A DNA stretch of 64,000 nt, from NCBI RefSeq assembly GCF_016785085.1, contig NZ_JAENHO010000006.1, forward strand, positions 62,001 to 126,000, written 5' to 3'. A program made the translations under genes and the position numbers. Source of the DNA: Paractinoplanes lichenicola (lineage in GTDB: Bacteria > Actinomycetota > Actinomycetes > Mycobacteriales > Micromonosporaceae). Every line of letters begins with the position of its first letter. Position 1 is the first letter of the stretch. The notes beneath the pieces were generated by a model. That model was given only the letters and a program-made list of their open reading frames with translations, had not been told where the DNA came from and made no database searches. Below, one piece after another: positions 52,269 through 63,581 of this stretch.

Positions 52269-53613
52269 CAACGCCCCCGCGGGGCCGAGGCGAGCCGGGA
52301 GACGTCGCGCAGCACCAGGTCGAGGCTGCCCGCGCCGGCCCACTCGACGACCGGGACGCCGTGCTCGCGCAGCCGGCCCAGCACGTTCTCGCGCTCCAGG
52401 CGCCACAGCCGGGTCGCCAGCGGCGTCCACGGGCCGCGCACCTCGGGGGCGGCCGTGGCGGGCAGGGTGTCGACGGCGACCACGAACCGGCCCGACTGGG
52501 CCAGCGAGGCCAGCATGTCGGCCGCCCGCGGATCGATCAGCGGGGTCAGCACCACGACCAGCGCGTCGGACGAGACGTGATGCGCGCCGAAGTCGCCCGC
52601 GTGGTCCATCGGGTCGGGGCGCACGTCGAGCAGCCACTCCAGCACGGTCAGATATTGCCGGCGGCCGGTGGCCGGGCGCAGCCGACGGGCGGCCGCGCCG
52701 TATTCGAGCAGCGAGACCCGGTCGCCGCGCTGCAGATAATGCTCGGCGACCGCGGCCGAGGCGCGGACCGTGGTGTCGAGCACCGACGCGCTGCCGCCGA
52801 CGCCGCCCGACAGGCCGACCTCGCCCAGCACGTCGAGCAGCAGCACGACCTCGGCGTCGCGGTCCGACAGGGTGGAGGCGACGTGCAGATCCCTCGTGCG
52901 CAACGACACCCGCCAGTCGATGCGCCGGAGCCGGTCGCCGGGCGCGAACGGGCGGACGCCGGCCAGTTCGCCGCCCTCCCCCATGCGCCGCGACCGGTGC
53001 GCGCCGACCAGACCGGCCGCCGCGGGCATGGCCTCGATCGCGGCGAACGGCTCGGTGACCGGATAGACCCGCACCCCGTACGCCGGGGTGACGACCGGGC
53101 GGCAGGCCAGCAGGCCCCCGCAGGCGGCGACCCGGGCGGCGGCCGGGCCGACGTCCTGCCGGCCCCAGCGCAGCGCGTCGCCGGGCAGGTCGACCGCGGC
53201 CCAGCCGTCGGAGGCGACGGTCAGGGCGAACGGGCGGTCGGCGTGCTCCAGCTTGAGCCAGCGCGACGTGCGGGTGCGCACGACCACCAGGTCGTACGGG
53301 ATGACGTCGGGGTTGGTGACGGTCACCGAGGCCTGCACCTGGCCGCCCTCGACCAGCAGCTCCTCGTCGGCGGTGACCGAGAGCTCGGGCGTCGCGCGGG
53401 GCATCCGGCGCAACTGCACCGCGGCGCCGATCGCGAACGGCGCCGCCAGCAGCACCAGGTCGACCCGGCCCAGCGCGACCCCGAGCACCAGCAGCAGACC
53501 GGTGAGCAGCACGGCACGGCCGAGCGCGCGGGTCGGGGCCCAGGCCGGGCCGTGACCCGAATCGCTCGACGTCGCCGGTGGCACGGCCCGGCGCAGCAGC
53601 GGCTCGGGAACGG

Positions 53614-53617
<4 letters not shown>
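52268..53617 (-). CDS. DUF58 domain protein (MoxR partner)
   Basis: The 449-residue protein has two N-terminal membrane segments (LLTGLLLVLGVALG, LVLLAAPFAIGAAV) and a DUF58/vWA-like region with the signature FAPGDRLRRIDWRVSLRTRDLHV. DUF58 proteins are the usual partner of MoxR ATPases, probably as the client or adaptor that is remodelled. GTG 53617 overlaps the MoxR stop (GTGA). Confidence 0.9.
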
Positions 53618-54624
<1,007 letters not shown>

Positions 54625-54637
54625 CACGGCACCTTTC

Positions 54638-55216
54638 TCACAGTCGTTCCAGGACGTCCACGTAGGACTCGAGATCACGCGCTTTCGGCATGCGCCGGCC
54701 GCGGTCGTGCAGCGTCGCCCAGAGCGGGTCGCCGAGCAGCTTACGGGCGCGCCGCGGGTCGGACGCCCGGGTGATCCCGTGACGCAGCCGCAGGCGCTCG
54801 TCGGTGAGCTCGGCCAGCACCGGCAAGACGTTACGCGAATAGAGGTCGTCGTCCGCGTTGGCCCGCTCGAGATTCTGCTCCCAGCGGCGCACGGCCGCCC
54901 GCAGCGAGTCGGTGCCGCTGCCGCCGTCGGAACCGCCGCGCCGATCGGAGCGTTTCGGCCGCGGGGGCGGGCGCACCTCGGCCACCGCCAGCAGGATCAC
55001 CCGCAGCCCGATCAGCGCCGAGACCACGAAGACGATCGAGATGTCGAGGTCGGCCGAGCGCATGACGGCCACGACGACCGCGCTGGCCAGCGCGACCAGC
55101 AGCAGGTTGCGCAGCACCCAGCCCGTCCACGAGCGCTTGCGCTCGGGCGCCGCCTCGTCGCCGCCCAGCGGCTCCTCGCGCTCGCCGAACAGCTCCTCGA
55201 GCCCGCCCGTGGTCAC
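54638..55216 (-). CDS. Membrane protein of the MoxR operon, unknown family
   Basis: The 192-residue protein has an acidic N-terminus (LEELFGEREEPLGGDEAA), two membrane segments (LRNLLLVALASAVVVAVM, IVFVVSALIGLRVILLAV) and a charged cytoplasmic C-terminus (RRWEQNLERANADDDLYSR). GTG 55216 overlaps the upstream DUF4129 stop. It lies between DUF4129 and MoxR, the place often taken by a small membrane subunit. Confidence 0.8.
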   Translation of the reverse strand: MTTGGLEELFGEREEPLGGDEAAPERKRSWTGWVLRNLLLVALASAVVVAVMRSADLDISIVFVVSALIGLRVILLAVAEVRPPPRPKRSDRRGGSDGGSGTDSLRAAVRRWEQNLERANADDDLYSRNVLPVLAELTDERLRLRHGITRASDPRRARKLLGDPLWATLHDRGRRMPKARDLESYVDVLERL

Positions 55217-55905
55217 GCCGGCACCCCCGAGCCCAGATCGGCGCGCAGCCGCTCGAGGGCCGAGCGGGCCTGGCGGCGCATCTGGTCGTCGACCGTGTGC
55301 GTCGCGTAGCGGGCCTGGCGATAGACGTCGAGCAGCGCGGCCAGCACCTGCGCGTCGACCTGCTGCTCGCTCAGCAGCCGGCCGACCAGGTCGGTGGGGC
55401 TGTCGCCGGGATGCCTCGGCGTGCCCGCGGCGGCGGCCGCCTGCTCGAGCCGCACCCAGCAGGCGATCACGGCGCGGCGCGGGTCGCGGTCGGTGTCGGA
55501 GAGCTCCTCGAGACCGGCGTCGAGGGCGTCGAGCAACTCCTCGGCCGTACGCGGCTGGTCGCCGGGGCGCTTGCGCTGACGCTTGTTCTTGCCGGACCGG
55601 CGGCGGCGGTCGCGCAGCAGCGAATAGATCAGCAGGCCGAGGACGATCGCGACGACCAGGCCGAGCACGATGACGGCGGCCGTGTTGATCCAGTCGGGCA
55701 GGCCGCGGGCGGGCTCGGGCGGCGGCGGGGTCGACTGCTGACCGGACGGGACCGTGGTCGGCAGCAGCGGCGCCTCGGCCGTCGGCTCGTCGCGGACGAT
55801 CTGCTCGAGGCGCGGCTCGGACCTGGTCGCGGCCAGCGCGGTGCCGAAGAGCAGCACGAGGACGGCGGCCAGGGGCCACCAGCGTCGCAGTGCCGCGAGG
55901 GTCAT
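55213..55905 (-). CDS. DUF4129-like membrane protein
   Basis: The 230-residue protein has a signal-anchor N-terminus, a Pro-rich loop, one further membrane segment (AAVIVLGLVVAIVLGLLIYSLL) and a C-terminal cytoplasmic domain (LLDALDAGLEELSDTDRDPRRAVIACWVRLE, given by its start LLDALDAG) seen in DUF4129 proteins. ATG 55905 has AAGGA upstream. It opens the operon DUF4129 - membrane protein - MoxR - DUF58 - membrane protein. Confidence 0.85.
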   Translation of the reverse strand: MTLAALRRWWPLAAVLVLLFGTALAATRSEPRLEQIVRDEPTAEAPLLPTTVPSGQQSTPPPPEPARGLPDWINTAAVIVLGLVVAIVLGLLIYSLLRDRRRRSGKNKRQRKRPGDQPRTAEELLDALDAGLEELSDTDRDPRRAVIACWVRLEQAAAAAGTPRHPGDSPTDLVGRLLSEQQVDAQVLAALLDVYRQARYATHTVDDQMRRQARSALERLRADLGSGVPA

Positions 55906-55925
55906 CGATCCTTCTCTGTGCCTTA

Positions 55926-56663
55926 TCAGATCTGAGCCAATCGCTTCGCCTCCGTGAAGACGTCGTCGAGCATGGCCGGGGTGAGCTTACCGGTGAAGGT
56001 GTTCTGCTGGCTTACGTGGAAGCACCCGAGCAAATCCGGCACACCGGGCTGGCTCACCCGGGCCCCGTGACCGAACTTCGGCCGCGGCACCGGCGGCCTC
56101 GTGCCGTACACCGAAGTCATCGCGGGCCACCACGCCTGCCAGGCAAAAGCCCCGAGCGCGACGACCACCTTGAGGGTCGGGCGGATCAGCTCGAGCTCGC
56201 GGTGCAGCCACGACGCGCAGGTGTCGCGCTCGACGGGCAGCGGTTTGTTGTCGGGCGGGGCGCAGCGGACGGCGGCGAAGATCCGAAGATGGCTCAGCGT
56301 CAGGCCGTCGTCGGCGGCGACGCTGGTCGGCTGGTTGGCCAGGCCAACCCGGTGCAGCGCGGCGAACAGCACGTCACCCGAGCGGTCACCGGTGAAGATG
56401 CGACCCGTACGGTTGCCGCCGTGCGCGGCCGGGGCCAGGCCGAGGATGGCGATCTCGGGGCCGGCCACGCCGTAGCCGGGGACCGGGCGCCCCCAGTAAT
56501 GCTGGTCGCGGAACGAGGCCCGCTTGGTGACGGCGACCTCCTCACGCCAGGCGACCAGGCGCGGACAGGCGAAACAATCCGCGATCTCGGCGTCCAGCAC
56601 GGGGAGTGAGGCCGCTCGGGCCGCGGCGGCTTGCGCTTCTTCCGGCGTACGGGTGGGGCTCAC
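55926..56663 (-). CDS. Family 5 uracil-DNA glycosylase (UdgB-type)
   Basis: The 245-residue enzyme removes uracil (and other deaminated bases) from DNA. Four cysteines that fit a 4Fe-4S cluster are seen: Cys30 and Cys33 in DCFACPRL, Cys134 in [11 protein letters not shown] and Cys149 in DTCASW. The active-site loop is [19 protein letters not shown] and the C-terminal motif [18 protein letters not shown] 56663 is the start. It is 20 bases downstream of the MoxR operon promoter side and read the same way. Confidence 0.9.
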   Translation of the reverse strand: MSPTRTPEEAQAAAARAASLPVLDAEIADCFACPRLVAWREEVAVTKRASFRDQHYWGRPVPGYGVAGPEIAILGLAPAAHGGNRTGRIFTGDRSGDVLFAALHRVGLANQPTSVAADDGLTLSHLRIFAAVRCAPPDNKPLPVERDTCASWLHRELELIRPTLKVVVALGAFAWQAWWPAMTSVYGTRPPVPRPKFGHGARVSQPGVPDLLGCFHVSQQNTFTGKLTPAMLDDVFTEAKRLAQI

Positions 56664-56673
56664 TCGGTTCTTT

Positions 56674-57051
56674 CTACGCCCTCGGCCGCAGGCAGAGCAG
56701 GTAGCCCCGGTCATCGCCGTTGGCGTAGACGTAGAACTCCTCCTTCTCCTGGAAGAACTTGTTGCAGGAGTCGCTCTGCGTGGAGCTCTCGCCGTCGACC
56801 CGGGCCACGACGGTGAACCGGGCGTCCTCAGCCGAGCAGTCGACCAGGTTGGCGCCCGTGCGGGTGGTGCCCTCGTCCTCCACCTGCTTGTCGGAGGCGA
56901 GACAGTCGCCGGCCTTGGCGTCGCGGGCGTCGTCGCCGCCGAGCACCAGGCCGCTGATCGCATAGACCGCGGCCGCCACGACCAGACCGGCCACGAGGGC
57001 CACGACCACCCAGCGAGACCGATCGGGGGCGGCCTGGGGTGCTGTGCTCAC
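56674..57051 (-). CDS. Small membrane-anchored protein, paralogue of the next gene
   Basis: The 125-residue protein has one membrane segment ([21 protein letters not shown]) and an extracytoplasmic Cys-containing domain: [48 protein letters not shown]. Four conserved cysteines could form two disulfides. It shares this domain with the 57122 gene. Function unknown; the LppU/SCO3897-like style is familiar from actinobacteria. Confidence 0.8.
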   Translation of the reverse strand: MSTAPQAAPDRSRWVVVALVAGLVVAAAVYAISGLVLGGDDARDAKAGDCLASDKQVEDEGTTRTGANLVDCSAEDARFTVVARVDGESSTQSDSCNKFFQEKEEFYVYANGDDRGYLLCLRPRA

Positions 57052-57121
57052 GGGTGATCCTCTCGAGGGGGTCGTCCGGCCGAGACTTTAGCGACCGGCC
57101 CCGCTGCCCGCGAGTCTCGGT

Positions 57122-57844
57122 TCAGCCTTTCGGGCGTAGGCAGAGCACGTAGCCGTCGCCCGCGGTGCTGCCGTAGACGAAGAAGCGCTCGTCACCGGGG
57201 AAGAACTTGTCGCAGGCGGTGCTGGTGGGCGAGCTCTCCCCCTCGATGCGGGCCACGACCGTGTATTCGGCGGTCACGGACGAGCAGTCGACGATGTCGG
57301 CCGAGGTGTCGCTGATCCCGCTGTCGGCGACCGTGCCCGTGGCCGAGAGGCAGTCGCCGACCTTGGCCCCCTTGGCGGGGTCGGCGGCGGCCGAGACGAT
57401 CGCGCTCACCCCGAAGACCCCGAGCCCGACGAGCAGCACCCCGGCCAGCCCGACGACGAGCAGCACGATCTTGAGAGTGCTGCGCTTCTTGGGCGCGGGA
57501 GTGCCAAGCCCCTGGTACGCGGGGTAACCGGGCTGCGGATAACCCGGCTGACCGGGCTGGCCGGGCTGCGGCGGACCGTAGGCGGGCTGGCCGGGCTGCG
57601 GCTGGCCGTAGGCGGGCTGGCCGAACGATGCCGGCGGGGCCTCGGGCTGCCCGTACTGCGGATAGCCGGGCTGGCTGGGCACGGATGGTGCGGGATAGCC
57701 CTGACCCGGCGCCGCGGCGGGCGGGAACGTGGGCTGCCCCGGCGGCACGGCGGCGCCACCCGGGCTCGCGGGCGGCGACACCGGCGGAAAGGCCGGTTGC
57801 GGCGCGAACGTCGGGTCGGAGGGCGGCGGGGTCGCGTCGCTCAA
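57122..57844 (-). CDS. Pro/Gly/Gln-rich membrane-anchored protein with Cys-rich C-terminal domain
   Basis: The 240-residue protein has a disordered N-terminal half of QPGYP/QPAYGQPQPG-type repeats, a membrane segment (IVLLVVGLAGVLLVGLGVFG) and a C-terminal domain (AKVGDCLSATG, IVDCSSVTAEYTVVARIEGES, ACDKFFPGDERFFVYG, YVLCLRPKG) homologous to the upstream neighbour. I chose TTG 57844 with AAAGGA six bases upstream; the longer frame reads a Pro-rich shadow. Function unknown. Confidence 0.82.
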   Translation of the reverse strand: MSDATPPPSDPTFAPQPAFPPVSPPASPGGAAVPPGQPTFPPAAAPGQGYPAPSVPSQPGYPQYGQPEAPPASFGQPAYGQPQPGQPAYGPPQPGQPGQPGYPQPGYPAYQGLGTPAPKKRSTLKIVLLVVGLAGVLLVGLGVFGVSAIVSAAADPAKGAKVGDCLSATGTVADSGISDTSADIVDCSSVTAEYTVVARIEGESSPTSTACDKFFPGDERFFVYGSTAGDGYVLCLRPKG

Positions 57845-57965
57845 GGGTGTTCCTTTCCGCGGGCCGGCCTGCGGAACGGCCGGATCAAGCGGTCCAGACA
57901 GTAGCGACCGGCCCCGCTTTCTCGCGACCCCGTTCAGTGCCCGCAGGGGGTGGGCGGCATCACGG

Positions 57966-59051
57966 TCAGCGGCCGCCGTCGAGGAACGACGCGGACGGGG
58001 CGGGCCGCGCCGGCTTGGTGGTCGGCGCGTCGGCGGGTTCAGTGACGGAAGCACCGGGCGTGACGGTGGCACCCGGCGTGGCAGTGGCATCCGGCGTGAC
58101 GGTGGCACCCGGCTCGGCCGTGGCGGCGGCGTCCGGCTCAGGTGTGGCGGTGCGGTTCGCCGACGGCGTGGCGTTCGGGGAGCCGAAGGGCGCCGCCTCC
58201 GGGCAGTACGGGTAGCCCATCGAGCGGGAGTGGAACGACTCCCCCGTGTTCGGGTTGTCGCACCAGGCGTTGCCCATCTGGATCGGCGAGCCGTCCTGGT
58301 CGAAAAGGCGCGCGCCGGGCACCAGTTTGCCCGTGCTGTCGTAGACGAAGACGTCGGTGATGTAGTCGTACGGGTTGCCGCCGCCGGAGTAGCCCGCGTC
58401 GCTGTAACCCGGGTCGCGCACGTCGCTGTCGGCGTTGAAGAAGCCGCCGATCGCGAACAGCACCAGGAACACCGAGCCGAAGCGCAGCACGTAACGCGGC
58501 CAGCCGGCCCGGCCCAGGCGGCGCTGCCCGATCAGGATCGAGGCGAAGACGCAGCCGGCCAGCAGGATCAGCGCCACCAGCGTGCTGCCGCCGACGCGGG
58601 GCAGCAGGCCGGGCTCGTTGCCGCTGGCGTCGAACAGGTAGGCCAGCGCCATCGCGGCCAGATAGCCGCGCAGCACCCACCACGCGGGGCGCAGCAGCGC
58701 GAGGAAGTCGCTGGCCTTGGGGTAGCCGATCAGCGGCCCGATCTTGACGTCGGCCGGGCCGAGCACCTTCATCACCTGGGTGCGCACCTCGGCCGGGGTC
58801 ACCCACGGGCTCTTGGGCGGGTCGGGGAAGCCGCCGACGTAGCCCGTGGCGGTGCCGCGCAGCTCGGCCGCGTACGCCTCGGGGGTGCCCAGCCGGTCGG
58901 TCAGGGTGACCGTGTCCTCGGCGCGGATCTCGGCCAGGTGCTCGGGCAGATCCTCGAGGAGCTCGGCGCGGGTGGCCTCGGGCAGGTCGGCCAGGGCCGC
59001 GCGGACCCGCTCGACGTACTCGGTTATCTCGTCCTGTGCCGTGGAGTTCAC
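57966..59051 (-). CDS. HAAS-domain membrane protein (DUF1700-like), PadR partner
   Basis: The 361-residue protein starts with a HAAS helical domain (VERVRAALADLPEATRAELLEDLPEHLAEI), then YAAELRGTATGY, four membrane segments and an extracytoplasmic Thr/Pro/Ala tail with DNA-level repeats (58040-58125). HAAS proteins usually sit next to PadR regulators and probably sense or respond with them. GTG 59051 overlaps the PadR stop (GTGA). Confidence 0.88.
   Translation of the reverse strand: MNSTAQDEITEYVERVRAALADLPEATRAELLEDLPEHLAEIRAEDTVTLTDRLGTPEAYAAELRGTATGYVGGFPDPPKSPWVTPAEVRTQVMKVLGPADVKIGPLIGYPKASDFLALLRPAWWVLRGYLAAMALAYLFDASGNEPGLLPRVGGSTLVALILLAGCVFASILIGQRRLGRAGWPRYVLRFGSVFLVLFAIGGFFNADSDVRDPGYSDAGYSGGGNPYDYITDVFVYDSTGKLVPGARLFDQDGSPIQMGNAWCDNPNTGESFHSRSMGYPYCPEAAPFGSPNATPSANRTATPEPDAAATAEPGATVTPDATATPGATVTPGASVTEPADAPTTKPARPAPSASFLDGGR
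58040..58125. repeat. Intragenic repeats coding for the Thr/Pro/Ala tail
   Basis: Near-copies of GGCGTGACGGTGGCACCC and GGCGTGGCAGTGGCATCC alternate at 18-24 bp spacing and encode PGATVTP/PDATATP-type repeats in the C-terminal tail of the HAAS protein. They keep the frame. Confidence 0.75.
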
Positions 59052-59377
59052 GCCGTCTCCCGCTCGCGAAGCAGATCGTCCATGGTGGATGCGAAGCCGT
59101 GCCACACTTTGCCCGACCGTTGCAACTCGGCATGGCCGGCCGCGTTGAGCCCGTAGTACTTGCGGTGCGGGCCCTCGACGCTCGGAACGACGTAGCTGTT
59201 CAGATAGCCCCCGGCGAACAGGCGGCGCAGCGTGCCGTAGACCGAGGCGTCGCCGACGTCTTCGAGCCCGGCGGCTCGCAGGCGGCGCAGGATGTCGTAG
59301 CCGTAGCCGTCCTCGTCGCGCAGCGCGGCGAGCACGGCCAGGTCGAGGACACCCTTGAGCAGCTGGGTCGTATCCAC
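59048..59377 (-). CDS. PadR-family transcriptional regulator
   Basis: The 109-residue winged-helix protein has the PadR pattern: LLKGVLDLAVLAALRDEDGYGYDILRRL and ASVYGTLRRLFAGGYL. GTG 59377 is the start. Coupled by overlap to the HAAS gene; together they usually form an autoregulated pair. No clear operator is visible upstream, only loose repeats of CAGTA-TGC. Confidence 0.9.
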   Translation of the reverse strand: MDTTQLLKGVLDLAVLAALRDEDGYGYDILRRLRAAGLEDVGDASVYGTLRRLFAGGYLNSYVVPSVEGPHRKYYGLNAAGHAELQRSGKVWHGFASTMDDLLRERETA

Positions 59378-59457
59378 GCGATGGACAGTACTGCGCAATG
59401 CGAAATACCGTCAAGACGACAGTAGTGCCGCAATGGTCACGGACCGTCGCGGAGGGC

Positions 59458-60366
59458 TCAGACGAGGCTGAAGCAGATGCCGTCGAGGATGTCGTGCTCG
59501 GAGGCGATCACCGAGTCGTGCCCGGAGCGCTCCATGATCGTGCGCAGGATGAGGGCGCCGCCGCCGATCACGTCGGCCCGGCCCGGGTGCATCACCGGCA
59601 GGGCGGGCCGCTTCTCGACCGGCATGGCCAGCAGGTCGGCGGTCACACGGGACACGTCGGCCAGGCTCACCTCGGCGTGGTGGATGCGCGCGGGATCGTA
59701 CGAGGGAAGGTTTTGCGCCAGGGCCGCGACGGTGGTGACCGTGCCGGCCAGGCCGACCAAAGTCTTGGCCTCGCGACCGGGCACGGCGGTCAGGGCGATG
59801 TCGACCGCGGCCGCGATGTCCCGCTCGGTGTTGTGGATCTCGGCGGCCGACGGCGGGTCGCCGTGCAGATGCCGCTCGGTCATCCGCACGCAGCCGATGT
59901 CCATCGAGATGGCGTGGTCGACCTCGGCGCCGCCGGTGACGAACTCGGTCGAGCCGCCGCCGATGTCGACCACCAGACAGGGCCGCTCGGCGGTGAGACC
60001 GGCCACCGCGCCCGCGAACGAGAGCCGGGCCTCCTCGGTGCCGCTGATCACCTCGGGGTCGATGCCCAGCACGCCGCGCACCATGTCCCGGAACTCCTGC
60101 GCGTTCTCGGCGTCCCGCGAGGCCGACGTCGCGCACATGCGAACCCGGTTCACGCCCAGTTCGGCGATCTCCGCGGCGTAGCCGAGCAGAGCCTTCCTCG
60201 TACGGGAAATGGCTCCCTCGGACAAGCGCCCGGTGCGGTCGACTCCCTCGCCCAGGCGCACGATCTCCATGCGGCGGGCGACATCGGTGAGCCCGCCGGC
60301 GCCGACGTCCGCGATGAGCAGGCGGATCGAGTTCGTCCCGCAGTCGATTCCGGCGACGCGACTCAT
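59458..60366 (-). CDS. ppx: Exopolyphosphatase/guanosine pentaphosphatase (Ppx/GppA)
   Basis: The 302-residue ASKHA-fold enzyme splits phosphate from polyphosphate or pppGpp. Motifs are GIDCGTNSIRLLIAD, the catalytic region TSASRDAENAQEF with ISGTEEARLSFAGAV, and VVDIGGGSTEF. Length is that of the short actinobacterial Ppx. ATG 60366 overlaps the GNAT stop (ATGA). It is a third polyphosphate gene in the window. Confidence 0.93.
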   Translation of the reverse strand: MSRVAGIDCGTNSIRLLIADVGAGGLTDVARRMEIVRLGEGVDRTGRLSEGAISRTRKALLGYAAEIAELGVNRVRMCATSASRDAENAQEFRDMVRGVLGIDPEVISGTEEARLSFAGAVAGLTAERPCLVVDIGGGSTEFVTGGAEVDHAISMDIGCVRMTERHLHGDPPSAAEIHNTERDIAAAVDIALTAVPGREAKTLVGLAGTVTTVAALAQNLPSYDPARIHHAEVSLADVSRVTADLLAMPVEKRPALPVMHPGRADVIGGGALILRTIMERSGHDSVIASEHDILDGICFSLV

Positions 60367-60857
60367 AGGTGCAGCAGCATTCTCGTGTTCCCCAGCGTGT
60401 TGGGCTTGACCCGTTCCAGGTCGAGGAATTCGGCCACGCCTTCGTCGTACGAGCGGAGCAGTTGCTCGTAGACGGCGTGCGGGACGGGAGCGCCGTCGAT
60501 CTCGGTGAACCCGAACGAGCCGAAGAACCGGGTCTCGAACGTCAGGCAGAACACGCGGGCCACGCCCAGCTCACGGGCCGCCTCGAGCAGCCGCCGGACA
60601 ATCTTGTGACCGATCTTGCGGCCCCGGCAGGCGGGATCGACCGCGACCGTACGGATCTCGGCCAGGTCCTCCCACATCACGTGCAGGGCGCCGCAGCCGA
60701 AGACGCGATCCTGGTCGTCGACGGCGACCCAGAACTCCTGGACCGACTCGTAGAGGGTGACCGTGGCCTTGCTGAGCAGCCGCCGATCGGCCGTGTATTC
60801 GTCGACCAGGGCGCGAATGGCCCGGACGTCCTGGGTGCGCGCGCGCCGGATCTCCAC
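60363..60857 (-). CDS. GNAT amino-acid N-acetyltransferase (ArgA-like)
   Basis: The 164-residue GNAT protein has EIRRARTQDVRAIRALVDEY, a CoA loop near VDPACRGRKIGHKIVRRLLEAA and FCLTFETRFFGSFGF. It resembles the short N-acetylglutamate synthase type used by actinobacteria in arginine biosynthesis. GTG 60857 is four bases from the DUF501 stop. The precise substrate is inferred. Confidence 0.85.
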   Translation of the reverse strand: MEIRRARTQDVRAIRALVDEYTADRRLLSKATVTLYESVQEFWVAVDDQDRVFGCGALHVMWEDLAEIRTVAVDPACRGRKIGHKIVRRLLEAARELGVARVFCLTFETRFFGSFGFTEIDGAPVPHAVYEQLLRSYDEGVAEFLDLERVKPNTLGNTRMLLHL

Positions 60858-60859
60858 CG

Positions 60860-61357
60860 TCAGTCTTCCCGTTTGACGCAGGGGCCCTCGGCCCACCACG
60901 GCTCGACGGCGTCGCGGACCTCGTCCCCGAAAGGATTCACGCCCCGGCCCACGGCGAGCGCGTGCCCGAGGTGGACATGCAGGCATTTCACTCGATCGGG
61001 CATGCCACCGGCGGCGACGTGCGCGATCTCCGGCACGTCCTCGATCGCCTTGCGCCGGGTGACGTAGTCCTCCGCGGCCAGCTTGTATCGAGCGGCCAGC
61101 TCGGGGTCGGTCGACAGCCTGTCCTGCATGTCGCGCATGACGCCGGCCGACTCGAGGCGGCTGCACGCGGCGGTCGCGTGCGGGCAGGTCAGGTAATAGA
61201 GGGTCGGGAACGGCGTGCCGTCGTCGAGGCGCGGGGCCGTCTCCACCACGTCCGGATTGCCACACGGGCAGCGGTGCGCGACCGCCCGCGTGCCGCGGGG
61301 AGAACGGCCGAGCTGGGCTTTGACGATTTCCAGATCGGCTTCGGTTGGCTCAGGCAT
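60860..61357 (-). CDS. DUF501 protein
   Basis: The 165-residue protein has a Cys/Pro-rich core: AHRCPCGNPDVVET, YYLTCPHATAACSRLESAGVM, and the late VKCLHVHLGHALA, the usual DUF501 signature between ftsB-like and ppx genes of actinobacteria. The cysteines and His suggest a metal site. Function unknown. ATG 61357 lies one base from the FtsB stop. Confidence 0.88.
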   Translation of the reverse strand: MPEPTEADLEIVKAQLGRSPRGTRAVAHRCPCGNPDVVETAPRLDDGTPFPTLYYLTCPHATAACSRLESAGVMRDMQDRLSTDPELAARYKLAAEDYVTRRKAIEDVPEIAHVAAGGMPDRVKCLHVHLGHALAVGRGVNPFGDEVRDAVEPWWAEGPCVKRED

Positions 61358-61358
61358 T

Positions 61359-62042
61359 TCAGTTGGGGGACTCCGCGTCGGCGGCTCGGACGCTGCTCCA
61401 CAGCGTGTCGTACCAGCGGTCGGGTGCGGCCGCCGGGGATTTCTGGCCGGCCTCGGCTGCGGCGCCGGCCGGGTCGTTCAGCACGAGCAGCGGGGTCTCC
61501 CCCGGCCGCACGTAGAACAAAGTCTCACGGGCCTGGGCCCGGAGGTATTCCGGGTCCTTCCACTTCTGCAGCTCCTGGGCCTTCTGGGCGATCAGCTCCC
61601 GCTGGGCGGCCTGGTCGGCCTCGAGCTGGGCGATCTGCGACTCCTGGGCCAGATAGACGCGCAGGGGATAGGTGTAGGCCAGGGCGAGCGCGAGGAACAC
61701 GACGATCAGAACCATCGCGCGGCCGGTCAGTGCGCGCGGCCGGGGGGCGACGGTGCGCTTGGTGGCCCCTCGGCCCGCATTCCCCGTACGCCGGGAGGCC
61801 GTCGGCCGGTTCACGGTCGCGCGCTTGACGTTCCTCGTCGGGCGGCCGGTCGCGCTGTTACGGGCGGCTCCGCTCCGGCTTTCCTGCTCCTTGCCGGAGC
61901 TTTGTACGCTTTTGCGAGCTTTGTCAGCGCTGCCGTTCCGGATATTGCCGGTATTACGGACTGGTCCGGTGGTGCGAGCGCGCGACGCTCCGGGGCGGCG
62001 GGACGGACCCTGACCGCTCGGTGATCGTCGCTGTGTCGTCAC
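61359..62042 (-). CDS. FtsB/DivIC-like septum formation protein
   Basis: The 227-residue bitopic protein has a long basic disordered N-terminus, one membrane segment (ALTGRAMVLIVVFLALALAY), a coiled coil (LAQESQIAQLEADQAAQRELIAQKAQELQ, given by its start LAQESQIAQ) and the FtsB motif DPEYLRAQARETLFYVRPGE. It acts at the division septum. Position next to eno is conserved in actinobacteria. Confidence 0.92.
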   Translation of the reverse strand: MTTQRRSPSGQGPSRRPGASRARTTGPVRNTGNIRNGSADKARKSVQSSGKEQESRSGAARNSATGRPTRNVKRATVNRPTASRRTGNAGRGATKRTVAPRPRALTGRAMVLIVVFLALALAYTYPLRVYLAQESQIAQLEADQAAQRELIAQKAQELQKWKDPEYLRAQARETLFYVRPGETPLLVLNDPAGAAAEAGQKSPAAAPDRWYDTLWSSVRAADAESPN

Positions 62043-62061
62043 CCTGACCCCTCCGTCACGT

Positions 62062-62109
62062 GTTGTGGCGCCCGCTGAAACCTATGCCCGTTTCCGGGGG
62101 CGCCACAAC
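62062..62109. terminator. Inverted repeat between eno and the ftsB-like gene
   Basis: GTTGTGGCGCCC (62062-62073) pairs perfectly with GGGCGCCACAAC (62098-62109), a 12-bp stem with a 24-base loop. No T-run follows, so it may be a processing or attenuation site inside the eno-ftsB transcript rather than a full terminator. Confidence 0.5.
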
Positions 62110-62131
62110 TCCATGATCTAGCGGGCGCTCG

Positions 62132-63457
<1,326 letters not shown>

Positions 63458-63581
63458 TCACACCGACCGCGACCCTGCGGCCGACCACGGCACTGAGCGT
63501 ATCGAGCCGTCGTGACGCTCGTACGGTTGCCCTTGGGTTTTGGCTAAGGTCCGGCCGGGGTTCACCGATTACCCCGTCACT

